From Rhodococcoides corynebacterioides (GTDB lineage: Bacteria; Actinomycetota; Actinomycetes; Mycobacteriales; Mycobacteriaceae): DNA of 64,000 bases. The stretch is from the NCBI RefSeq assembly GCF_019834675.1, contig NZ_JABUBU010000004.1, positions 62,001-126,000 of the forward strand. Direction: 5' to 3'. Shown in pieces: positions 52,108-61,143 of this stretch. The number at the start of each line of letters is the position of its first letter. Positions within the stretch are counted from its first letter, which is position 1. The position numbers and the translations under genes were made by a program. A model generated the notes under the pieces. The model worked only from the letters and a program-made list of their open reading frames with translations, was not told the origin of the DNA and did no database searches.

Positions 52108-52886
52108 GCGTGCCGGTTCGCGACGCGTCGACCGTCGTCCTGGTGCGGGACGGCGAGCACGGCCTCGAGGTGTTCCTGCAGCGCCGGGTGAAGGCGATGG
52201 CCTTCGCCGCGGGCATGACGGTCTATCCCGGCGGCGGCGTCGACGCGTCCGACCGCACCGCGCCGACGGGCGAGGACCCCTGGGTCGGGCCCGCGCCGTC
52301 GTGGTGGGCCGAGCAGTTCGGTACCGACATCCCGACCGCCCGTGCCCTGGTCCTCGCCGCGGTGCGGGAGACGTTCGAGGAATGCGGCATCCTGCTCGCC
52401 GGACCGGACGAGCACTCGGTCGTCGCCGACACCACCGCGTACGCGGCGGGTCGACGGGCGGTCGAGTCCCGCGAGATCGCGTTCTCGGAGTTCCTCGCCG
52501 ACACCGGACTGTCCGTCCGCGCCGATCTGCTCCGGCCGGCCGCTCGGTGGATCACCCCGGAAGGGGAGACCACGCGCCGCTACGACACCCGGTTCTTCCT
52601 CGCCGCGGTGCCGAGCGGGCAGCGAGCCGACGACGCCACCAGCGAAGCCGTCGACGCCGGCTGGTTCCGACCCGTCGACGCCGTCGCGGATCTGCGCACC
52701 CGAGCCCGCACGATGATGCCGCCCACCTGGTCGACCCTCGCGGATCTGGCCGAGCACACCACGGTGGCCGAGGCCTTCGCGGCGCCGTACCACCTCGACC
52801 CCGTACAGCCGGTCCTCGTGCGCGACGGCGAGCACCGCCGCGTCGAATTCCCAGGCGCGGAGCGCTATTACGCGGCCTTCGCCTGA
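52104..52886 (+). CDS. NUDIX-domain hydrolase, long form
   Basis: A 260-aa protein. The NUDIX motif is GGGVDAS...AAVRETFEECGILLAG, an extended form with a 30-40-residue insertion, as in RppH/NUDT7/CoA-type or diphosphatase relatives. VRDGEHGLEVFLQRRVKAMAFAAGMTVYPGG begins the fold. Insertion of WWAEQFGTDIPTARALVLA is typical of this actinobacterial family; the substrate is unknown. It is coupled to the ABC gene by ATGA; I recall Rv3040c next to Rv3041c. Confidence 0.91.
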   Translation: MSVPVRDASTVVLVRDGEHGLEVFLQRRVKAMAFAAGMTVYPGGGVDASDRTAPTGEDPWVGPAPSWWAEQFGTDIPTARALVLAAVRETFEECGILLAGPDEHSVVADTTAYAAGRRAVESREIAFSEFLADTGLSVRADLLRPAARWITPEGETTRRYDTRFFLAAVPSGQRADDATSEAVDAGWFRPVDAVADLRTRARTMMPPTWSTLADLAEHTTVAEAFAAPYHLDPVQPVLVRDGEHRRVEFPGAERYYAAFA

Positions 52887-52914
52887 GGGCGCGACCCCCG
52901 GTAGCCTCACCGCC

Positions 52915-53694
52915 ATGGCTGAATTCGTGACACTCGACGTCGACGGCGGTATCGGCACCATCCGGCTCTCCCGCCCGCCCATGAACGCGCTCAACCGGCA
53001 GGTGCAGGGGGAGTTGCGCGAGGTCGCCGCGGCGGCGACGGCGGACGAGTCGGTGCGTGCGGTGATCGTGTACGGCGGCGAGAAGGTCTTCGCCGCGGGT
53101 GCGGACATCAAGGAGATGGCCGAAATGAGCGCCCAGCAGATGACCGACGCGATCGGGCAGCTGCAGGCGGGCCTGGGGGCCGTCGCGTCGATTCCCAAGC
53201 CGACGGTCGCGGCGATCACGGGGTACGCCCTGGGCGGTGGCCTCGAGGTCGCCCTCGGTGCCGACCGGCGCATCGCGGGGGACAACGCCAAGCTCGGCGT
53301 GCCGGAGGTGCTCCTCGGCGTCATTCCGGGCGGTGGCGGCACTCAGCGGCTCGCCCGCCTGATCGGACCGAGCCGCGCCAAGGACCTGGTCTTCACCGGC
53401 CGGTTCGTCGGCGCGGAGGAGGCGCTGCGCATCGGACTCGTCGACGAGGTGGTGGCTCCCGATGCGGTGTACGACGCCGCGCGCGCATGGGCGAGCCAGT
53501 TCGTCGGCGGGGCGTCGCGCGCGTTGGCGGCGGCCAAGGCGGCGATCGACGAGGGCCTCGACACCGACCTCGCCACGGGGCTGAAGATCGAGGCGCACGT
53601 CTTCGCGTCGTTGTTCGCCACCGACGACCGGTCGATCGGCATGTCGTCCTTCCTCGAGAACGGCCCCGGCAAGGCCGAGTTCACCGGGAACTGA
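52915..53694 (+). CDS. Enoyl-CoA hydratase/isomerase
   Basis: A 259-aa crotonase-fold enzyme. KPTVAAITGYALGGGLEVALGADRRIAGDNAKLGVPEVLLGVIPGGGGTQRLARLIG contains the oxyanion hole and catalytic Glu residues. The family hydrates 2-enoyl-CoA in beta-oxidation. The start is ATG 52915, with TAGCCT (52902-52907) 7 nt upstream, suggesting a leaderless transcript. I recall echA17 (Rv3039c) in this position. Confidence 0.94.
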   Translation: MAEFVTLDVDGGIGTIRLSRPPMNALNRQVQGELREVAAAATADESVRAVIVYGGEKVFAAGADIKEMAEMSAQQMTDAIGQLQAGLGAVASIPKPTVAAITGYALGGGLEVALGADRRIAGDNAKLGVPEVLLGVIPGGGGTQRLARLIGPSRAKDLVFTGRFVGAEEALRIGLVDEVVAPDAVYDAARAWASQFVGGASRALAAAKAAIDEGLDTDLATGLKIEAHVFASLFATDDRSIGMSSFLENGPGKAEFTGN

Positions 53695-53732
53695 CGTCGG
53701 CGGCCGCGGGGCACCGGTTAGGCTCTGTTTTC

Positions 53733-54743
53733 ATGACCGTTCGTCACGACCCGATCCCGGCCGATTCCTCGGCCGACGCGACCACCGACCCGGCACCTCG
53801 GCCGCACGCCAGTGCCGAGGAGGTGGCGGCCGCACGCTCGGACACCAAGCTCGCCCAGGTGCTCTACCACGACTGGGAAGCCGAGACGTACGACGACAAG
53901 TGGTCCATCTCCTACGACCAGCGCTGCATCGACTACGCCCGCGGCCGCTTCGACGCGGTGGCGGGCGATCAGCCGCTGCCGTACGAGCGGGCGCTGGAGC
54001 TGGGCTGCGGCACCGGCTTCTTCCTGCTCAACCTCATGCAGAGCGGAGTCGCCGCCACCGGCTCGGTGACGGACCTGTCGCCGGGCATGGTCAAGGTCGC
54101 GCTGCGCAACGCCGAGAACCTCGGTCTGCCGGTCGACGGGCGCGTGGCCGACGCGGAGACCATCCCGTACGACGACGACACGTTCGACCTCGTCGTCGGT
54201 CACGCAGTGCTGCACCACATTCCGGACGTCGAGCAGTCCCTGCGGGAAGTGCTGCGGGTGCTGAAGCCCGGCGGCCGCTTCGTGTTCGCGGGCGAGCCGA
54301 CCACCGTCGGCAACTTCTACGCGCGCTGGCTCGGCCGGGCGACGTGGGAGGCCACGACGCGCGTGACCAAGCTGCCGTTCCTCGCCGACTGGCGTCGCCC
54401 GCAGCAGGAACTCGACGAGTCCTCGCGCGCCGCCGCGCTCGAGGCCGTCGTCGACCTGCACACGTTCGACCCGGCGGAACTCGAGGCGATCGCGACCGCG
54501 GCCGGCGCCGACGGGGTGCAGGCGAAGACCGAGGAGTTCGCCGCCGCCCTGCTCGGGTGGCCGGTGCGCACGTTCGAGGCCGCGGTGCCGGCGGAGAAGC
54601 TCGGCTGGGGATGGGCGCGGTTCGCCTTCACCGGCTGGAAGTCGCTCAGCTGGCTCGACGAGAAGGTGCTCCACCACGTGGTGCCGCGCGGCTACTTCTA
54701 CAACGTCATGATCACCGGCACCAAGCCGCTCGCCACCGACTGA
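53733..54743 (+). CDS. Class I SAM-dependent methyltransferase
   Basis: A 336-aa protein. ALELGCGTGFFLLNLMQSG is the SAM-binding loop (motif I), VGHAVLHHIPDVEQSLREVLRVLKPGGRFVFAGEP the post-I/motif III part. The C-terminal 100 residues (LPFLADWRRPQQELDE...AVPAEKLGWGWARFAFTGWKSLSWLDEKV) are specific to this family. The substrate is unknown; I recall Rv3038c at this position. TAGGCT (53719-53724) lies 8 nt before ATG, suggesting a leaderless transcript. Confidence 0.92.
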   Translation: MTVRHDPIPADSSADATTDPAPRPHASAEEVAAARSDTKLAQVLYHDWEAETYDDKWSISYDQRCIDYARGRFDAVAGDQPLPYERALELGCGTGFFLLNLMQSGVAATGSVTDLSPGMVKVALRNAENLGLPVDGRVADAETIPYDDDTFDLVVGHAVLHHIPDVEQSLREVLRVLKPGGRFVFAGEPTTVGNFYARWLGRATWEATTRVTKLPFLADWRRPQQELDESSRAAALEAVVDLHTFDPAELEAIATAAGADGVQAKTEEFAAALLGWPVRTFEAAVPAEKLGWGWARFAFTGWKSLSWLDEKVLHHVVPRGYFYNVMITGTKPLATD

Positions 54744-54747
54744 CTCG

Positions 54748-55956
54748 GTGGGCTACGCGTTCGACCTCGCCGACGTCGAGTACCTGACGGGTGCCGCGGA
54801 GGCACTCGCCGAGGTCGACGGGTACGCCCTGACCCCGGCCTCCCTGGTCGGCGACCTGGCGCGGGTGCGCGCACGCTTCGGCGCGCACGCCCCCGCGCTG
54901 GTGGAGACGGTGACGGTCCGGCGCAGGGCGCGCACCAAGCTCGCGGCGGCCGGGTCCTGGCTGCTGACCGACGACGCCGTCCAGCAGGCCACCCCGGACG
55001 CGGTGTCGGCGCACCGCGCGCGTCGGCTCGCCGGTCGCGCGATCCACGACGTCACCTGTTCGATCGGCACCGAGTTGCACGCGCTGCGGGCGACGGCGGC
55101 GTCGGTGGTGGGCAGCGACCTCGACCCCGTGCGTCTGGCGATGGCCGCGCACAACGTCCCCGACGTCCCGGTTCTGCGCGCCGACGCGCTGACCCCGGTG
55201 ACCCGCGGCACCGTGGTGATCGCGGACCCGGGACGGCGTGCCGGTGGCCGCCGCATCCGCGACCCCGCGGCGCTCGAACCCCCTCTGCCGCACCTGCTCT
55301 CGGCCTACGCCGGGCGCGACCTGGTGGTGAAGTGCGCGCCGGGCCTGGATTTCGCTCGACTGCCCGACGACGCGGAGATCGAGGTGGTCTCGCTCGACGG
55401 CGCCGTGCGCGAGGCGTGTCTGTGGATCGGTGGGGTGGCCGATCCCGCGGTGCGGCGACGGGCGACCGTCCTGCGCACGGGACGGCCTCCGACGACGGTG
55501 GTCGACACGGATCCGGACGACATCGACGACCGCGCGCCGGGGCGATACATCGTCGATCCCGACGGCGCCGTGGTGCGCGCCGGGCTGGTGCGCCACTACG
55601 CCGCCCGTCACGGGCTGTGGCAACTCGACCCGCGCATCGCGCATCTCACCGGCGACCGCATTCCGCCGGACAGGTCGGGGTTCGAGATCCTGGAGCGACT
55701 GCCGATGCAGGAGAAGCAGTTACGCAAGGACCTCGCGCGCCGGGACTGCGGCTCCCTCGAGATCCTGGTGCGCGGCGTGGACGTCGACCCGGCGGTGCTG
55801 CGACCGAGACTCGCGCTGCGCGGATCGACTCCACTGTCGCTGGTGATCACCCGGATCGGGCGCACCGCGGTCGCGTTCGTGTGCGGACCTCGCACCGTCG
55901 GCGACGAGCGGACCCCGCCGCCCGGGTCGATTCGGCAGGCCCGGTCGATCCAGTAG
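54748..55956 (+). CDS. THUMP-like class I SAM methyltransferase
   Basis: A 402-aa protein. A Rossmann core is visible: RAIHDVTCSIGTELHALRATAASVVGSDLDPVRLAMAAHN, LRADALTPVTRGTVVIADPGRRAGGRR. The C-terminal part (SGFEILERLPMQEKQLRKDLARRDCGSLEILVRGVDVDPAVLRPRLALRGSTPLSLVI) resembles the THUMP-like domain of rhodococcal/mycobacterial Rv3037c-type proteins, expected to bind RNA. Motif I lacks the usual GxGxG (CSIGTE). GTG 54748 is four bases after the previous stop, so the two are co-transcribed. Confidence 0.85.
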   Translation: MGYAFDLADVEYLTGAAEALAEVDGYALTPASLVGDLARVRARFGAHAPALVETVTVRRRARTKLAAAGSWLLTDDAVQQATPDAVSAHRARRLAGRAIHDVTCSIGTELHALRATAASVVGSDLDPVRLAMAAHNVPDVPVLRADALTPVTRGTVVIADPGRRAGGRRIRDPAALEPPLPHLLSAYAGRDLVVKCAPGLDFARLPDDAEIEVVSLDGAVREACLWIGGVADPAVRRRATVLRTGRPPTTVVDTDPDDIDDRAPGRYIVDPDGAVVRAGLVRHYAARHGLWQLDPRIAHLTGDRIPPDRSGFEILERLPMQEKQLRKDLARRDCGSLEILVRGVDVDPAVLRPRLALRGSTPLSLVITRIGRTAVAFVCGPRTVGDERTPPPGSIRQARSIQ

Positions 55957-55964
55957 GCCGGCGA

Positions 55965-57287
55965 TCAGCGGAACGAGTAGAGCGTCCCGAGGCCCACGGG
56001 AACGACGACCTCGCGGTCCGGCCCCACGACCACACCGGGGCTGTAGCCCGCCGCGCCGGGCAGCGCGTCGGTGTCGACGGTCTCCCCGGTGGCGAGATCG
56101 ACGGTGGTGAGCGACAACTCGTCGGTGCCGGTCACCGCGTAGACGGTGGAGCCGGCCACGGCGGGGGCACCCGCCTGCACGAGATCGGTGCGCTCCCACA
56201 CCACGTCCGGGGTGTCACCGGCGTCGCGGACCGCCCGCAGCGTGGCGCCGGCCCCGCCCGAGGGCACCAGGGTGCCGTCCGGGGCCACGGCCACACTGCC
56301 CGGCGCGCGGTCGCCGACGAAGTAGGTCCAGACCTCCCGGCCGTCGGCGGTGTCGTACGCGCGCACGGAACCCTCGACGTCGGTGGTGTAGAGACGCGAA
56401 CCGTCCGGGGAGAGAACGGGACTCGACGTGACGGCGGTCGGGAGCAGCTCCGAGGACCACTCCTCGGACCAGCTCGGCTCGGGCCCGGCGGTGTACTTCA
56501 GGGCGACCACCTGCGGGGCGATCGCGCCGTCCCGCCACAGGACCACGTAGACGACGCTCGCGGCGAGATCGACCGCCGGCGCCGCGGCGACCGGGCAGGA
56601 CGGGCCCCCGCCGAGGCAGGCCACCAGTCCGTCGTCGGCGGGGCGCAGTGCGGTGTCGGGCGCGGCCAGCACGTCCGGGGTCGGCACGAGGTCGAGGACG
56701 GGGGCGGCCGCCTGCCCGGTCTGGTTCGACAGCACATTCACCTGACCGAACTGCGTGATCGCGAGCAGGTTGCCGTCGGGCAGGAACTGGGGTGTGCGCG
56801 GAACGCCGTACACCGGTGCGAGCCACCGGGTCTGGCCGTTCTGGTTGACCGAGACCACGGCGCCGTCCTCGCCCGCGTAGAGGTTCGACGCGGTGTCGGC
56901 GACGGGAGTGGAGGACACCCCCGACGGGCCCAGGCCGTTGCAGAACCGCTTGCGACCCGACTCGCCCTGGAAGGAGCCGAGAGGACAGTTGCCCGACGCC
57001 GCCATCGACGCCGTGATCTGTCCGTTGGGGGCGATCGAGGGCCGGGTGGCGATCTCCGCACCGAGGGGACGCGTCCACTCCAGGGCGAGGTCGCGGCTGC
57101 CGTCCGGAGCCACCGAGGCGCTGTTGTGCGCGTCCGACAGGCCGCCGCGCCAGCCGCCGTCGCCGAAGATGTCGACCGGTCCGTCGCCGGTTCCGCACGC
57201 CGCGATCAGACCGGCGGCGGCCACCAGCGCGATCGCCGACCGAGCGCGCACCGGGCGTCGGGTCCGGTGCGGGTACTCGTCGGGCAT
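55965..57287 (-). CDS. PQQ-repeat beta-propeller lipoprotein
   Basis: A 440-aa exported protein. The signal ends in lipobox LIAAC (AALVAAAGLIAACGTG). The rest is a set of about 40-50-residue blade-like repeats (RPSIAPNGQITA, GVPRTPQFLPDGNLLAITQ, SSPVLSPDGSRLYTTDVEGSVRAYDTADGREVWTYFVGDRAP), indicating a PQQ/WD-like beta-propeller as in BamB. Its role is unknown; I recall Rv3035. ATG 57287 is chosen; ATG 57317 is possible. Cysteines in the third blade may form a disulfide. Confidence 0.9.
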   Translation of the reverse strand: MPDEYPHRTRRPVRARSAIALVAAAGLIAACGTGDGPVDIFGDGGWRGGLSDAHNSASVAPDGSRDLALEWTRPLGAEIATRPSIAPNGQITASMAASGNCPLGSFQGESGRKRFCNGLGPSGVSSTPVADTASNLYAGEDGAVVSVNQNGQTRWLAPVYGVPRTPQFLPDGNLLAITQFGQVNVLSNQTGQAAAPVLDLVPTPDVLAAPDTALRPADDGLVACLGGGPSCPVAAAPAVDLAASVVYVVLWRDGAIAPQVVALKYTAGPEPSWSEEWSSELLPTAVTSSPVLSPDGSRLYTTDVEGSVRAYDTADGREVWTYFVGDRAPGSVAVAPDGTLVPSGGAGATLRAVRDAGDTPDVVWERTDLVQAGAPAVAGSTVYAVTGTDELSLTTVDLATGETVDTDALPGAAGYSPGVVVGPDREVVVPVGLGTLYSFR

Positions 57288-57420
57288 GCAGGCTCCTGCG
57301 GGGTCGGATCGGGGCATCGCGATGCTATCGGACCGACCGCCCCGGCCCGGGGTCCGGCCGGACTCGGAGCGCGGCCGGTGTGTGCGGTCCGTCGATCCGC
57401 GGCGATTAGGGTGACCGGTC

Positions 57421-58176
57421 ATGACGAGCATGTGGAACGCCCCACTGCGGTCGCGGTGGCGTGGCTCGCGGCGACGCGATCCCGATCAGGCCCGGTTCCT
57501 GACCCTCGCGTCGCTGCGCTGGGTTCTCGCCCACCGGGCGTACACGCCCTGGTATCTGGTGCGCTACTACCGCCTGGCCAAGTTCAAGGCCGCCAATCCG
57601 CACGTCGTTCTGCGCGGCATGGTCTTCCTCGGCCGGAACGTCGAGATCCACGCGACGCCGGAACTGGCCCGCCTCGAGATCGGGCGGTGGGTGCACATCG
57701 GTGACGGCAACGCGATTCGGTGCCACGAAGGGTCGCTGCGCATCGGCGACAAGGTGGTCTTCGGCAAGGACAACGTGGTCAACACGTACCTCGACATCGA
57801 GATCGGTGCCTCCACGCTCGTCGCCGACTGGTGCTACATCTGCGATTTCGACCACCGCACCGAGGACGTCACCGTCCCCATCAAGGACCAGGGCATCGTG
57901 AAGTCGCCCGTGCGGATCGGGCCCGACACCTGGATCGCCGCCAAGGTGACGGTGTTGCGCGAGACCGTCGTCGGTCGGGGATGCGTCCTCGGCGCGCACG
58001 CGGTGGTCAAGGGCCACGTGCCCGACTACGGGATCGCGGTGGGCGCCCCGGCCCGCGTTGTGCGCAATCGCAAGGCGGACTGGGACGCGGGCGCGGCGGA
58101 CCGCGCGAAGTACGTGGCCGCGCTCGAGGACATCGCGCGCAAGAAGGCGGCGGGGACCACCGACCTGCCGGGTTAG
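57421..58176 (+). CDS. Hexapeptide-repeat acyltransferase
   Basis: A 251-aa LbH-fold transferase. Hexapeptide turns run from about residue 60 (VFLGRNVEIHATPELARLEIGRWVHIGDGNAIRCHEGSLRIGDKVVFGKDNVVNTYLDIEIGASTLVADWCYICDFDHRTE) to VIGVGAPARVVRN-like GIAVGAPARVVRNRKA. The acceptor could be an acetate or succinate transferred to a glucan; I recall Rv3034c next to the glucosyltransferase. ATG 57421 follows TAGGGT (57407-57412) by 8 nt, a leaderless arrangement. The 3' end overlaps the convergent GT4 gene by four bases. Confidence 0.92.
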   Translation: MTSMWNAPLRSRWRGSRRRDPDQARFLTLASLRWVLAHRAYTPWYLVRYYRLAKFKAANPHVVLRGMVFLGRNVEIHATPELARLEIGRWVHIGDGNAIRCHEGSLRIGDKVVFGKDNVVNTYLDIEIGASTLVADWCYICDFDHRTEDVTVPIKDQGIVKSPVRIGPDTWIAAKVTVLRETVVGRGCVLGAHAVVKGHVPDYGIAVGAPARVVRNRKADWDAGAADRAKYVAALEDIARKKAAGTTDLPG

Positions 58177-59423
58177 CTCGAATCCCGTTCCGGCAGCGGC
58201 CGTTCGACGACGTGCGGTCGCGCGTACGGGGTGCGCACGCGACGTTTCGCGGCGGTGAGGATCGTGGCGGTCTCGCGGGCGACCGTCGACCACGAGAAGT
58301 CGGCGGTGAGGCGCTCGCGGGCGGCGTCGACGAGTGCGCGGGTGCGCTGCGGCTCGTCCAGCGAGCGCCGGACCGCGGCGGCGAGCCCGGCCACGTCGCC
58401 GGGGGCGAAGGAGCGACCCGTGACCCCGTCGGTGACGGCTTCGCCCAGCCCGCCCGCGGTGGAGGCGACGACGGGAATGCCGGCCGCGGCTCCCTCGAGC
58501 GCGATGATGCCGAACGGCTCGTACCGGCTGGGCAGGACGAGGACGTCGGCCCGGTGCAGGTGGTCCAGCACGCCGTCGTGATCGGCCGGACCGGCGAAGA
58601 CCACGGAACGACGCACGCGGTGTGTGCGAGCGAGCTCGATCAGGTGGTCCCGCTGGGTGCCGTCGCCGACGATCGTCAGGGTGGTGCCGGGGTGCGTCCG
58701 GCGCAGGCGGGGGAGCGCGGCGATGAGATCCTGCACGCCCTTCTCGTACTCGAGGCGACCCACGTACAGCAGGGCGGGAGGACGTCCGACCGTGTCGCGG
58801 GGACGAAAGGTCCACGTGGAGGTGTCGATTCCGTTGCGCACCACGTGCATCGGGCCGGGCGGGGCGAAGAGGCGGGCGACCTCGTCGTCCATCGACGCCG
58901 AACACGTGATCACGGCGTCGGACTCCTGCGCGAGCCACCATTCGATGGAGTGCACCTGACGGTTCACCCGGCCCGAGACCCAGCCGCTGTGCCGGCCCGC
59001 CTCGGTCGCGTGGAACGTGGTCACCAGCGGCACGTCGAAGAACTCGGCCAGGGCGATCGCCGGATGGGCGACCAGCCAGTCGTGGGCGTGGACGACGTCC
59101 GGCACCCACCCCTCGCCGACGCCCGGCTTCGACAGGGCGAGTCCGGCGCGCACCATCGCGTGACCCAGCGCGAGGGTCCACTCGATCATGTCCACGCCGA
59201 ACGCGAAGTGCGCCGGATCCTCGGCGACCGCCACCACCAGAACTCCGTCGGCCACGACGGCCTCGGTGGGGTGGGTGGAGCCGTCGGTGCCCGTCGGGCG
59301 GCGGGCGAGGACCACCACCTCGTGACCGGCGGCGGCGAGTTCGGTCGCGAGATGGTGCACGTGCCGTCCCAGGCCCCCGACCACGACGGGCGGGTACTCC
59401 CAGGAGACCAGCAGGACTCTCAT
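58173..59423 (-). CDS. GT4 alpha-glucosyltransferase (Rv3032-like)
   Basis: A 416-aa GT-B transferase. N-terminal EYPPVVVGGLGRHVHHLATELAAAGHEVVVL binds the nucleotide sugar; the C-terminal half has LLYVGRLEYEKGVQDLIAALP, DVLVLPSRYEPFGIIALEGAAAGIPVVAS (E-x7-E). Together with GH57 and the methyltransferase it matches the M. tuberculosis set for methylglucose lipopolysaccharide (Rv3032 elongates the alpha-1,4 chain) from memory. Start ATG 59423 is one base after the GH57 TGA, so the genes are translationally coupled. Confidence 0.93.
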   Translation of the reverse strand: MRVLLVSWEYPPVVVGGLGRHVHHLATELAAAGHEVVVLARRPTGTDGSTHPTEAVVADGVLVVAVAEDPAHFAFGVDMIEWTLALGHAMVRAGLALSKPGVGEGWVPDVVHAHDWLVAHPAIALAEFFDVPLVTTFHATEAGRHSGWVSGRVNRQVHSIEWWLAQESDAVITCSASMDDEVARLFAPPGPMHVVRNGIDTSTWTFRPRDTVGRPPALLYVGRLEYEKGVQDLIAALPRLRRTHPGTTLTIVGDGTQRDHLIELARTHRVRRSVVFAGPADHDGVLDHLHRADVLVLPSRYEPFGIIALEGAAAGIPVVASTAGGLGEAVTDGVTGRSFAPGDVAGLAAAVRRSLDEPQRTRALVDAARERLTADFSWSTVARETATILTAAKRRVRTPYARPHVVERPLPERDSS

Positions 59424-59424
59424 C

Positions 59425-61002
59425 TCACCCCTTCCCGACGACCGGTGACCCCTCGGGCCGGTGTTCGCTCGTCGGGAGCCTACGGGCATCGAGGTCGGGA
59501 AACAGCCCGTCGGCGGCGTTCCACCCGGCGGCGAGCCGGGCGGCGACGTCCGGTCGTCCGGCCGTGCGCGCGGCGGCGATCTCCCGGACGGCGTGGGCGT
59601 GCTTGTGGGCGCGATCGCGGGCGTACTGCGCCGCGGAGTCCTTGCTCACCATGAACGCCCAGTCGCTCGACACCGCGAGCAGCGCTTCACGCAGGATCTG
59701 GTCGGCCGTCCGGTCGCGCTCGGCGGCCCCGACGATGCCCACGGTGCCCACGGTGCCCACTGAGCCGAGGGCCGTCGCGGTGACCTCGGCGTTCAGTTGC
59801 ACCAGGTCCTGCACCTGCTCGCCGGCCCAGACGCGCCAGTCCTTGCCCGACCCCCAGGACGTGTCCGGCAGCGCCACCGGCTCGCCCACGTATCCGGCCG
59901 CGCGCGCCCCGGACAGCGTGCCCATCTCGACGCCGGCCGCGGGCAGCGCCCGCAGCACCGCTTCGAGCCAGTCCGGCCCCTCGTGCCACCAGTGGCCGAA
60001 CAGTTCGGTGTCGAAGGCCGCGGTCACCAGGGCGGGGCGGCCGGTGCGGTCGTGCTCGTCCTGCAGGCGGCGGCGAACCACGTCGACGAAGTCCCGCACG
60101 TGGTCCGCGATCGCCCCGGCGGCGAGGTCCGGCCGGTAGGGCGCCTTGTCGGGACCGGCGACCGAGCGGCCGGTGACGCGGGCGGTCTTGAGCCCGCTCT
60201 CGTGGTCGTAGGTGTGGAAGTCGCGATACGCGGCGTGGCCGGGATAGCCGGATTTCGGCGACCACACGCGGTAGCTGACGGGAAGGTCGCGCCCGAACGC
60301 CACCACGTCGGTGTCACCGACGGGACGGCCGAGCGTGGTGTCGCCGCGCAGCGCGGGTCCGTCGACCAGGAAGTGGCTCACCCCGGCCGCCGCGTAACCG
60401 GTCTCCATTCCCATGGTGAAGGCGCACTCGGGTGCCCAGATGCCGGCGGGCGTGCGGCCGAGACGGCGAGCGCCGTCGCGCAGACCCTCGCGCAGCGAAA
60501 AGGTCCGCAGTCGCGGATCGAGCAGCGGTTGGAACGGGTGCATCAGGGGCCCGCCGAGCAGGTCGACGGCGTGGTCGTCGACCAGGCGTCGCAGGACGGG
60601 CGACGCGCCGTGGCGCCACCGCGTCTCGAACTCGGCGAGCGCGTGCGCCGCCTCGCCGTACTCGCGGTGACCCGCCGCGCGACGGTCCGCGTCCCGTGAC
60701 GCCGCGGCCTCGGCGGCGCGCAGGGACCAGTTGCCGAGCCAGTGATGCATGCCGTCGAGAGCGTGCGGATCGTCGAGCTGGGCGGCGAGGACGGGGGTCA
60801 CGCCGAGGGTCAGCAGGTCGGTCCGGCCCTCCGCGGAGAGCCGACGCAGGACGTCGACGACGCGCAGGTAGGACCCGGCCCACGACTGGTAGAGCCACTC
60901 CTCGCCGACGGGCCACCGGCCGTGGTGGGGCAGCCACGGCAGGTGCGAGTGCAGCACCAGGGCGAACATCCCGGGCACGGGCCGCGGGGTCGAGTCGGTC
61001 AC
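59425..61002 (-). CDS. GH57-family glucan branching enzyme (Rv3031-like)
   Basis: A 525-aa GH57 enzyme: PVPGMFALVLHSHLPWLPHHGRWPVGEEWLYQSWAGSYL, GIWAPECAFTMGMETGYAAAGVSHFLVDG, FDTELFGHWWHEGPDWLEAVLRAL and WGSGKDWRVWAGEQVQDLVQLNAE. It likely branches the glucan extended by the GT4. The start could be GTG 61002 or any of five upstream in-frame GTG codons at 61029, 61056, 61083, 61110 and 61137, each in one 27-bp repeat; 61137 would overlap the methyltransferase stop (GTGA) and add 45 residues (nine-residue repeat). PVPGxF near the start matches Rv3031 from memory. Confidence 0.9.
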   Translation of the reverse strand: MTDSTPRPVPGMFALVLHSHLPWLPHHGRWPVGEEWLYQSWAGSYLRVVDVLRRLSAEGRTDLLTLGVTPVLAAQLDDPHALDGMHHWLGNWSLRAAEAAASRDADRRAAGHREYGEAAHALAEFETRWRHGASPVLRRLVDDHAVDLLGGPLMHPFQPLLDPRLRTFSLREGLRDGARRLGRTPAGIWAPECAFTMGMETGYAAAGVSHFLVDGPALRGDTTLGRPVGDTDVVAFGRDLPVSYRVWSPKSGYPGHAAYRDFHTYDHESGLKTARVTGRSVAGPDKAPYRPDLAAGAIADHVRDFVDVVRRRLQDEHDRTGRPALVTAAFDTELFGHWWHEGPDWLEAVLRALPAAGVEMGTLSGARAAGYVGEPVALPDTSWGSGKDWRVWAGEQVQDLVQLNAEVTATALGSVGTVGTVGIVGAAERDRTADQILREALLAVSSDWAFMVSKDSAAQYARDRAHKHAHAVREIAAARTAGRPDVAARLAAGWNAADGLFPDLDARRLPTSEHRPEGSPVVGKG

Positions 61003-61143
61003 GGAGCGCCCCGCGCTCGAGTCGGTCACGGAGCGCCCCGCGCTCGAGTCGGTCACGGAGCGCCCCGCGCTCGAGTCGGTCACGGAGCGCCCCGCGCTCG
61101 AATCGGTCACGGAGCGCCCCGCGCTCGAATCGGTCACGGAGCG
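60991..61143. repeat. 27-bp tandem array at the methyltransferase-GH57 junction
   Basis: Five full units (60991-61017, 61018-61044, 61045-61071, 61072-61098, 61099-61125) and a partial sixth. On the minus strand each unit carries GTGACCGA: the TGA in the methyltransferase frame and a GTG in the GH57 frame. The repeat sequence reads SVTDSSAGR in the GH57 frame, five times. Differences are limited to a C/T change. Confidence 0.93.

Noticed and set aside
60991-61143. CRISPR-like array
   Set aside because: Units are directly adjacent without spacers, lie across coding ends and no cas gene is present.
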